DNA of 64,000 bases from PALSA-129 sp963842505 (GTDB lineage Bacteria > Acidobacteriota > Terriglobia > Bryobacterales > Bryobacteraceae). The stretch lies in NCBI GenBank assembly GCA_963842505.1, contig CAWJGZ010000002.1, positions 992,001 through 1,056,000 of the forward strand. Direction: 5' to 3'. Below the pieces are notes generated by a model. That model was given only the letters and a program-made list of their open reading frames with translations. It did not search any database and was not told the origin of the DNA. This document shows positions 52,460-59,507 of the stretch, piece after piece. The position numbers and the translations under genes are program-made. The first letter of the stretch is position 1. Each line of letters opens with the position of its first letter.

Positions 52460-54022
52460 TTAGTGGCTCATTCCGCCACCCCGGTAATGCTTCGGCTTCT
52501 TCATTACCGTGAGCAGCGGAAGCATCAGTATAAAGACTAACGCCATTGCGAGGAACGTATCCACAAACGACTGCATCGTCGCCTGTCTCTGGATCAGGCC
52601 CCAGATCGAGACATAGGCTTGCCGCGACGCCGTCACCGGGTCGGCGCCGTGCGTCATCATGACGGTTTCGAGGCCCTTCGTCATCACCCTGGTCTGCGAG
52701 TCGAGTGCGGTCACGCGCTCTCCCAGCAGGTGGGTGTGTAACTGTTGCCGCCGGAACAAACAGGTGGTGGCGGCGGCGATCCCAAAGCTGCCTCCCAGGT
52801 TGCGCATCAGGTTGAACATGCTGGTGGCGTTGCCCATCTCTTCTCTTGGAATCGGGTCCATGGTGGCCGTGGTGAGCGGCACGAACAGCATCGCCAGACA
52901 GGCTCCCTGAATGAACTGGGGCCAGAAAATGTCCCAGTAGCCCGCCTGCAGGTTCAACCGCGACAGCGCATACAGCGACCACGACGCGCCCACCAGCCCC
53001 GCTGCCAGTGTTTTCCGCGGGTCGAAGCGCCCCATCACCGTTCCCACCACCGGCATCATGAGGAACGATCCCAGCCCGCGCGGCGCCATCGCGATGCCCG
53101 CGTCCAGCGCCGGGTACCCCAGCAGCGTTTGCAGAAAAACCGGCACCAGCAGCAGGCTGCCATATAGCACGAACCCTAGCACGGTCATCAGAAAGACTCC
53201 CGCGCTGTAGGTGCGCTTCTTGAAAACCCGCAGGTGCACGACGGGGTCGCGCGCCCGCAATTCGCGGATCACAAACGCCGCCAGTCCGAGCGCTGCCACC
53301 ACGCCAAGCAGCGCGATCCAGTGCGATTGAAACCAGTCCTCTTCCTGCCCTTTATCCAGCAGGATCTGCAATGCGCCGACGCCCACCGCCAGCAGACCGA
53401 TGCCCCAGTAGTCGATGCCCCGGTTCCCGCGCTTGATGTAGGGCGGATCGAAAATGAACCAGCGGGTCATCAGCACCGACATCAAGCCCACCGGCAGGTT
53501 GATGTAGAAGACCCACCGCCAGCTATAGTTGTCGGTCAGCCAGCCGCCGATCACCGGCCCGAGCATCGGCGCCACCACGATTCCCAGCCCCCAGAAAGCC
53601 ATGGCCTTGCCGCGGTCGCGCGGTGGAAAGGCCTCGAGCATGACCGCCTGCGAGAGCGGTTGCAGCGCGCCGCCGGTGGCGCCCTGGATCACGCGGAACA
53701 GAATCAGGATGGGCAAGGTGGGCGCCAGGCCGCAGAAGAATGACGCCGTGGTAAAGCCGATCACCGCCGCCATCAGCATCCGTTTGCGCCCGAAGAAGTT
53801 AGCCAGCCAGCCGGTCATCGGCAGAATGATGGCGTTGGCCACCAGATACGATGTCAGGGCCCACGCCGCCTCATCCACGCTCACCGAAAGGCTGCCCGCG
53901 ATATGCGGCAGCGAAACGTTCACCACGGTGGTGTCCAGCACCTCCATGAACGTGGCGAACATCACCGCTACCGCGACGATCCACGGATTGACAGTCGGGT
54001 GCTGTTGTTCCGCGGCAGACAA
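52460..54022 (-). CDS. DHA2-family (EmrB/QacA-like) multidrug efflux MFS transporter
   Basis: 520 residues with about fourteen membrane segments. The first helix FATFMEVLDTTVVNVSLPHI and loop motif A GWLANFFGRKRMLM are diagnostic of DHA2 drug:proton antiporters; LGPVIGGWLTDNYSWRWVFY is motif C. Start is TTG 54022 with GGAGG eight bases upstream; the frame to 54520 is shadow. No membrane-fusion partner (EmrA) is present here. The ankyrin gene follows directly. Confidence 0.92.
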   Translation of the reverse strand: MSAAEQQHPTVNPWIVAVAVMFATFMEVLDTTVVNVSLPHIAGSLSVSVDEAAWALTSYLVANAIILPMTGWLANFFGRKRMLMAAVIGFTTASFFCGLAPTLPILILFRVIQGATGGALQPLSQAVMLEAFPPRDRGKAMAFWGLGIVVAPMLGPVIGGWLTDNYSWRWVFYINLPVGLMSVLMTRWFIFDPPYIKRGNRGIDYWGIGLLAVGVGALQILLDKGQEEDWFQSHWIALLGVVAALGLAAFVIRELRARDPVVHLRVFKKRTYSAGVFLMTVLGFVLYGSLLLVPVFLQTLLGYPALDAGIAMAPRGLGSFLMMPVVGTVMGRFDPRKTLAAGLVGASWSLYALSRLNLQAGYWDIFWPQFIQGACLAMLFVPLTTATMDPIPREEMGNATSMFNLMRNLGGSFGIAAATTCLFRRQQLHTHLLGERVTALDSQTRVMTKGLETVMMTHGADPVTASRQAYVSIWGLIQRQATMQSFVDTFLAMALVFILMLPLLTVMKKPKHYRGGGMSH

Positions 54023-54130
54023 ATGGAACCCCTCCTGGTTCCATGATGCTTGAAGAGGTTCGATCGATGCGAAGACCCCGCTCTTTCTTGAAAACGGTAC
54101 ACTGGTGTAAAACTTGTGGAAAGGGACTTT

Positions 54131-56101
54131 ATGATGTCTAACAAGCCCGCGCGGGCGTCTCTCTGGATGGCCACGGTCTGCGCGGCTATCCTTCTCACCC
54201 TGATCTTCACGGCCGGCGCCCAACAGCGCGGCGGCGTCACCAAGGAGCAGCTTGCCAAACGCAGCGCCACTGAGCAGGAGCTGGAATCCATCGCTATCAT
54301 CGAACGCAAAGTCATGGTGCCGATGCGTGATGGTAAGCGCATGGCGACCGACATCTACCGTCCCAAGGACACCTCCAGGAAATACCCCATCATCTTCGTG
54401 CGCACGCCCTACAACTTCAATTTCTGGGACGTGCGCAACGGTGCGCCGCGCGACATGGCCACCGAACTGGCAGCAGTGAAGCGCGGTTACGCTTACGTGG
54501 AAATGAACGAGCGCGGCCACTTCTTCTCGGAAGGCATCTACGATATTCTGGGTGCGCCGCTCACCGACGGCGCCGACGCCATCACCTGGATGTCGTCACG
54601 CCCGTGGTCCAACGGCAAGGTGGGGACGATTGGATGCTCCTCGACCGCCGAATGGCAACTGGGCGTCGCCGCGCAGGGCAATCCGGCTTTTGCCGCCATG
54701 ATCCCGCAGGGTTTCGGCGCCGGCGTCGGCCGCGTGGCTCCTTACTTCGAGCAGGGCAACTGGTATCGGGGCGGCGCGGTTCAACTGCTCTTCGCCACCT
54801 GGATCTACGGCGAGCAGAACCAGGTGCGGCCGATGTTCCCTCCGAACACCTCGCAGGAAGATTTGATCCACGCCTCCAAAATGTTCGACCTGGCGCCGCA
54901 GATGCCGCCGGTCGATTGGTCGCAGGCTCTCACACACCTGCCGGTAATGGACGTCATCAAGGCGGTCGACGGACCGCACGGGATCTACGCGGACCGCGCC
55001 GAAGTCTCCACCGGCGGCGCCATGATCAAGCGCACTCCCAACGACCCGGCCTGGTATCGCGGCGGCCTGTGGCACGACAACATGACCATCAACGTGCCGG
55101 GTTTCTGGTTCATGTCCTGGTACGACGTCTCGGTGGGTCCGAACCTGGCCGCGTATAACCATGTCCGCAAGACCGCGCGGCCCGAGATCGCCAATGAGCA
55201 GTATGCCGTAATCGCGCCCACGCTGCATTGCGGCTATAAGCGCGCCACGGAGAACACCATGGTGGGCGAGCGCAGCATGGGCGACGCGCGCCTGGATTAC
55301 GACGAGCTCACCTACGGCTGGTTCGACCATTTCCTAAAGGGTGAAGACAACGGAGTCCTCGAGAAGATGCCGCGCGTGCGCTACTTCACCATGGGGATCA
55401 ACAAGTGGCAGTCGGCCGATACCTGGCCGCCCGCCGGCGCCCAACCCATGACGCTCTACCTTTCAAGCGGCGGCAAGGCCAACACCTTGACTGGCGATGG
55501 CGTGCTTGCAACCGCGGCGCCCTCCGCCGACCAACCCGACACCTTCACGTACGACCCCATGAATCCCGTGCCCAGCTATGGCGGCAACGTCTGCTGCACC
55601 GGCAACGCGATCACCGGCGGCGCTTTCGATCAGCGCAAACAAGAGGCGCGGCCCGACATCCTGGTTTACACCTCCGAGCCCCTCAAAGAGCCCATCGAAG
55701 CCAGCGGTCCGATCAGCGTCACGCTGCACGTCTCCTCCGATGCCAAAGATACCGATTTCACCGTGAAGCTGATCGACGTCTACCCCGACGGCACGGCCTA
55801 CAACCTGGACGAAACCATCCAGCGTCTGCGCTATCGCAATGGATACGACAAGCCGCTGGCCTGGTTGGAATCCGGCAAAGTATATAAGGTTACGCTCCAG
55901 CCCATGACCACCAGCAACTATTTCCCGGCCGGCCACCGCATCCGGATCGAAGTATCGAGCAGCAACTTCCCGCGTTTCGACCGCAACCTCAATACCGGCG
56001 GCAACAACTATGACGAGGCCAAAGGCGTGGTAGCGCACAACGCCGTCCACCATTCCACGCAGTACGCTTCGGCCGTGACTCTGACAGTGGTGAAGCGATA
56101 G
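54131..56101 (+). CDS. Secreted CocE/NonD family hydrolase
   Basis: 656 residues from ATG 54131 with AAAGGG upstream. A signal peptide (ASLWMATVCAAILLTLIFTAGA) leads to an X-Pro dipeptidyl-peptidase S15/CocE catalytic domain: VPMRDGKRMATDIYRPK, nucleophile IGCSSTAEWQLG with Ser, and DELTYGWFDHFLKG. A C-terminal galactose-binding-like jelly roll (EASGPISVTLHVSSDAKDTD) follows, as in cocaine esterase and glutaryl-acylases. It probably cleaves acyl or peptide amide bonds outside the cytoplasm. The substrate is unknown. Confidence 0.9.
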   Translation: MMSNKPARASLWMATVCAAILLTLIFTAGAQQRGGVTKEQLAKRSATEQELESIAIIERKVMVPMRDGKRMATDIYRPKDTSRKYPIIFVRTPYNFNFWDVRNGAPRDMATELAAVKRGYAYVEMNERGHFFSEGIYDILGAPLTDGADAITWMSSRPWSNGKVGTIGCSSTAEWQLGVAAQGNPAFAAMIPQGFGAGVGRVAPYFEQGNWYRGGAVQLLFATWIYGEQNQVRPMFPPNTSQEDLIHASKMFDLAPQMPPVDWSQALTHLPVMDVIKAVDGPHGIYADRAEVSTGGAMIKRTPNDPAWYRGGLWHDNMTINVPGFWFMSWYDVSVGPNLAAYNHVRKTARPEIANEQYAVIAPTLHCGYKRATENTMVGERSMGDARLDYDELTYGWFDHFLKGEDNGVLEKMPRVRYFTMGINKWQSADTWPPAGAQPMTLYLSSGGKANTLTGDGVLATAAPSADQPDTFTYDPMNPVPSYGGNVCCTGNAITGGAFDQRKQEARPDILVYTSEPLKEPIEASGPISVTLHVSSDAKDTDFTVKLIDVYPDGTAYNLDETIQRLRYRNGYDKPLAWLESGKVYKVTLQPMTTSNYFPAGHRIRIEVSSSNFPRFDRNLNTGGNNYDEAKGVVAHNAVHHSTQYASAVTLTVVKR

Positions 56102-56164
56102 CTGGGTGATTTGCTCCCAGCGGTCTTCCGCGTCTTTAGGATGAGGGGCTTGCTTTTTTTGTGG

Positions 56165-56208
56165 GGCAGGCGCTTCCGCCGGCGCTTTCGCCTGCCAACC
56201 GATTTTTT
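56165..56208 (+). terminator. Terminator-like hairpin after the CocE gene
   Basis: GGCAGGCG (56165-56172) pairs with CGCCTGCC (56189-56196), followed by AACCGA and six T (56203-56208), a plausible plus-strand intrinsic terminator. A smaller stem GCTGGG/CCCAGC at 56101-56121 precedes it. Its start TGTGGGGCAGG is shared with the 37-kb palindromic repeats, so it may be a member of that family. Confidence 0.6.
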
Positions 56209-56260
56209 CACAACCCCATAAGCAAGCGGTTGCCGCTATCGCGCAACCACGCCGGCGCCC

Positions 56261-57391
56261 TCAGTCGAACAAATGCGGCACGAACTGGCTGGTGTCGGTT
56301 GTAATCGGCGTGTCCGCTTCGCGAATGCCCATCCCGCCCGCGGCGTTTCCCTCTTCATGCCCGATGATCCAACTCCCGATCACCGGGTACTTCCCATCGA
56401 AACTCTGCAGCGACGCGCAATCCTGGTAGATGAACCCTTCCGCCCCGTAGCCGCCCGGCGTCTCCACTTCCTTGCCCGGCTGGTGCATCGTGATGTTGGC
56501 CCCTTCCCGCCCCAATAGAGGTTTCTTCACCCACGACATCATCAACCCCGGCCCCAGGAAGCTCGCTTCCAATAAATAAGGATGCCGCGGGTACAGCTCC
56601 CACAGCACTGGCAGAATTCCTTTGTTCGAAAGCAGCATCTTCCACGGCGGCTCGATCCATACCGTTCCGTCCTTGCCGATATGTTGGCCGAAGGCCTCGC
56701 GCACCATCCACTCCCACGGATATAGCTTGAAGATCGCCCCCAACGGCTCATCGTCCGGCCCCACAAACGCCTCGCCGTTCCATCCCACTTCATCAATCGG
56801 GAAAATCGACGTCGTCAATCCAGCTTGCCGCGCCGTGTCCTGCAGATAGGTCACCGTCATGCCGTCTTCCCGGTCGTCCATCGAGCAGAAGTCCACGCGG
56901 CTGCCCGGCAGGTACGGTGTCAGATCCTTCCACAGCGCGATCAGCCGCTCGTGCAGCGAATTGAATTGGTCCCGCTTCGGAAACAACTCCTCCAGCCAGT
57001 ACCACTGCACCACCGCCGCTTCCAGCAGCGCCGTCGGCGTGTCCGCGTTGTATTCCAGCAGCTTCGGCGGATGCACGCCGTCATACGCCAGATCGAATCG
57101 CCCATACAGCGACGGCGGCTCCGCTTCCCATGAGCTTTCAATCAGCGGGACGGCATTCTCCGGGATGCCCATCTTGGCGTACAGCTTGTGATCGATCACG
57201 TGCTGCGCCGCCGCGAGCGTCATTTTTTCGAGTTCGTTGGTGGCGGCCTCCAGTATGTCCACTTCCTTGGCCGTGAACTCATAGAACGCCGACTCGTTCC
57301 AATACGGCTGCTGGCCTCCGTGCCACGTCAGTCCGGCCTCTTCCACTTTCTTTTCCCAATTCGGCCGCGGTGCCGATGCTACCCGTCGCAT
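56261..57391 (-). CDS. Glutathionylspermidine-synthase-like ATP-grasp protein, YgiC/YjfC-like
   Basis: 376 residues. The start RRVASAPRPNWEKKVEEAG and the segments LYGRFDLAYDG, PKLLEYNADTPTALLEAAVV, QWYWLEELFPKRDQFNSLHE and VKKPLLGREGANITMHQPGK are typical of the glutathionylspermidine synthetase (GSP_synth) family as in YgiC. The family is an ATP-grasp ligase; the amidase half of Gss is absent. Start ATG 57391, two bases after the lipoprotein stop; the frame to 57622 is shadow. The neighbour resembles YgiB, which supports a YgiB-YgiC-type pair. Confidence 0.85.
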   Translation of the reverse strand: MRRVASAPRPNWEKKVEEAGLTWHGGQQPYWNESAFYEFTAKEVDILEAATNELEKMTLAAAQHVIDHKLYAKMGIPENAVPLIESSWEAEPPSLYGRFDLAYDGVHPPKLLEYNADTPTALLEAAVVQWYWLEELFPKRDQFNSLHERLIALWKDLTPYLPGSRVDFCSMDDREDGMTVTYLQDTARQAGLTTSIFPIDEVGWNGEAFVGPDDEPLGAIFKLYPWEWMVREAFGQHIGKDGTVWIEPPWKMLLSNKGILPVLWELYPRHPYLLEASFLGPGLMMSWVKKPLLGREGANITMHQPGKEVETPGGYGAEGFIYQDCASLQSFDGKYPVIGSWIIGHEEGNAAGGMGIREADTPITTDTSQFVPHLFD

Positions 57392-57393
57392 GT

Positions 57394-57732
57394 CTACTCT
57401 CCCGCTCCCCCGCCCGATGCATGGCCGGCCCCGGTCGTTCCGAATCCGCCCCGCACCACTCCCGGGCCGCTGTAAGACGCCGCCGGATCCGCCCGTACTA
57501 CTCCCCCGCTCGATACGTATCCGCGGTAGGAATCGTAATAGTAAGGATACGGGTAGTGATACACCATCGGAAACCACGAGCCGTTGTAATAGTAGCCGCC
57601 CTTTTGCACCGCTTCCTGGCAAGCCTGTTCGTTAAAGGTCGCCGCCTCGCACGGATCTGGGTGCCTCCTGCCGCAGGAAGCCAATCCCACCACGGCCACC
57701 ACCGTCAGCGTCACCTTCGCGGACTTCTTCAT
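57394..57732 (-). CDS. Small YgiB/DUF1190-like lipoprotein
   Basis: 112 residues. MKKSAKVTLTVVAVVGLASC is a lipoprotein signal peptide with the lipobox Cys20. A cysteine pair (DPCEAATFNEQACQEAVQKG), a Tyr-rich section (YHYPYPYYYDSYRGY) and the C-terminal RGGFGTTGAG recall YgiB (DUF1190), whose C-terminal RGGFG motif is conserved. It is paired with the YgiC-like gene two bases downstream. Function of the pair is not established. Confidence 0.78.
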   Translation of the reverse strand: MKKSAKVTLTVVAVVGLASCGRRHPDPCEAATFNEQACQEAVQKGGYYYNGSWFPMVYHYPYPYYYDSYRGYVSSGGVVRADPAASYSGPGVVRGGFGTTGAGHASGGGAGE

Positions 57733-57742
57733 AGCGCCAGCC

Positions 57743-58528
57743 TCATTTCGGAATGAACGTGGATGTCGCGCTGAACCGCTTGTAATTGCTGTAAGCGATC
57801 GTCAGCCGTTCCCGCAGCGGCCCTGAGCGAAACTCCAGCGTGTCGTCGGCGTAGGTCACCGCCGCAAACCAGTGTTTGCCGTCCACCGGTTTCCGCACCG
57901 TCGTGAAATGCGGAAACAGGTTCTCCTGCTTCAGCGACCGGATCTGCGGCACCGCCTGTCCCTGCATCCGCACAATGTTGTATTCCTTCTTGTCCACCCA
58001 GATGGTGCCGTCGAAGAACCGCTGGCCTTCCAGAATCTGCCGCGGCCGCACTTGCAGCACCCAGCAATCCTGCCCGTCCATCGGTTCATCGCCGCGAAAC
58101 TTCGTCTCGTAGTTCCACAACTCCTCATCGGTCAGCACCAGCGGCTGAATCTCGCGGATGTCGTGAAAATCTTCGTCGGTCAGCTTGAGCGATTTCAGCC
58201 CGTCCTTCGGCTTGCCCACCATCTGCTCGGTCCGTTCGTGCGTTGGCGAAAATATCACGTCGCGCACTTCCTTGTATTCCCCGCGCACGCTCCCGTTGTC
58301 GTCCAACTCCTGAATTGTCACCGTCTGCCGGTACGTGTATTCGGCGCGCTCCGCCTGCGTCTCGGTCTCCCGATGCGCCACCAGTTTCGCCAGGTTGGCC
58401 GGCGGATCGTCGGACGTCTGGGCGGCCATCCCAAGCATGGATGCTAGAATGAGGCCGATGGCGAGATCGCTCGCGAGCTTCCGGGCGGCACTGCTGATCG
58501 GCTGGGGAGCGCTGGGCTTGGCGGGCAT
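57743..58528 (-). CDS. Secreted protein resembling outer-membrane lipoprotein-sorting (LolA-type) proteins
   Basis: About 261 residues from ATG 58528. Its N-terminus, with a basic AARK followed by a hydrophobic LAIGLILASMLGMAAQ, reads as a signal peptide, but no good ribosome binding site is seen. The body has LQVRPRQILEGQRFFDGTIW then VDKKEYNIVRMQGQAVPQIR, a beta-rich pattern seen in outer-membrane lipoprotein-sorting-like proteins. The start overlaps the divergent CPBP gene by about 70 bases, so a later start (ATG 58438) is possible, at the cost of the signal peptide. Its stop is ten bases before the lipoprotein start, so the three minus genes are likely one operon. Confidence 0.65.
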   Translation of the reverse strand: MPAKPSAPQPISSAARKLASDLAIGLILASMLGMAAQTSDDPPANLAKLVAHRETETQAERAEYTYRQTVTIQELDDNGSVRGEYKEVRDVIFSPTHERTEQMVGKPKDGLKSLKLTDEDFHDIREIQPLVLTDEELWNYETKFRGDEPMDGQDCWVLQVRPRQILEGQRFFDGTIWVDKKEYNIVRMQGQAVPQIRSLKQENLFPHFTTVRKPVDGKHWFAAVTYADDTLEFRSGPLRERLTIAYSNYKRFSATSTFIPK

Positions 58529-59438
58529 CTGGTACGCTCGGGCCAAGGGCATTCCGGGCTGGATAGCTCTGCCGGTCATAGCCGCCTTCTGTATCGAGTA
58601 CCCATTTTATCTGGTTCCCGCATTCCCCACGCTGCGCGAACGTTGCGTTGGCGCCCGCCTCGTTCTCTTCGCGCTTCTTGCCGGCCTGCTTCCTTACTGC
58701 GCCTGCTGCTGCGGCGCCATCCAGTTCGAATGGGGTGGTCTCATCCGGGTAGCGGCGGTCGCGCTGGCATTGAGCCTGTGGTACGTGGTGATCCGCCCGT
58801 CCATGGTGTCCGATCTGCTGTTTCTGGCGCTGGTAGCCGCGGTCATTCTGCTCCGGTATTTCAACCCCATCTTTGTGCCGGCGTTCCCGCAATTCAAGGA
58901 CTTGAAGAATATCATCGTCATCCCGCATCTTTCTCTGATCTCCATTTCTGTGATGGTGTTGATGATCGAACGCCGCGTCCCCGATGCGGGTTACGGATTC
59001 GTGCCCAGCGCCCGGGAGTGGCGTATCGGCCTGCTGCATTTTCTCTACTTCATACCGGTCGGGCTTCCGCTGGCGCTTGTGCTCCGCGCCACGCATTTCG
59101 CTGCCCCCAAGCCGCTGCTGCAAGTTGCCATGACCTTTGTAGGTACTTTGTGCGTGGTCGCGCTGTCCGAAGACTTCTTCCTGTTCGGCGTGCTGCAGAA
59201 GTGGATCGCGGAATGGAGTTCGAGCGGGCAAGCGGCGATTCTGATGACCGCCGCCGCATTCGGGTTTCTCCATTTGTGGTTTGGCGGCTCGTCGAACTTC
59301 CCCAACTGGAAGTGGGCCTTGGTAGCCGGCGTCCTGGGCTGGTTCTGCTGCCGCGCGCGCAACCAGGCCGGCAGCATCCGCGCCAGCATGGTCACGCACG
59401 CTCTGGTTGCCACCACCTGGCGCGCCTTTTTCGCATAG
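58458..59438 (+). CDS. CPBP-family intramembrane metalloprotease
   Basis: 326 residues with about eight hydrophobic segments. The motifs VALSEDFFLFGVLQKWI (acidic pair as in EE/SE-x-FxxR) and FGFLHLWFGG (His) match the CPBP (CAAX-protease-like) family, intramembrane proteases that process prenylated or peptide substrates. The SE variant may be functional, since the second Glu and the His are the main metal ligands. Start ATG 58458 with GAGG upstream; a longer frame from 58335 is shadow. Confidence 0.78.
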   Translation: MARSLASFRAALLIGWGALGLAGIWYARAKGIPGWIALPVIAAFCIEYPFYLVPAFPTLRERCVGARLVLFALLAGLLPYCACCCGAIQFEWGGLIRVAAVALALSLWYVVIRPSMVSDLLFLALVAAVILLRYFNPIFVPAFPQFKDLKNIIVIPHLSLISISVMVLMIERRVPDAGYGFVPSAREWRIGLLHFLYFIPVGLPLALVLRATHFAAPKPLLQVAMTFVGTLCVVALSEDFFLFGVLQKWIAEWSSSGQAAILMTAAAFGFLHLWFGGSSNFPNWKWALVAGVLGWFCCRARNQAGSIRASMVTHALVATTWRAFFA

Positions 59439-59507
59439 CGCAGGCCTCCCGTCGCCCCCCGGCCTGTTCTACTAATTGGCAAGGCCTGATACGATGCTTA
59501 TGGACCG

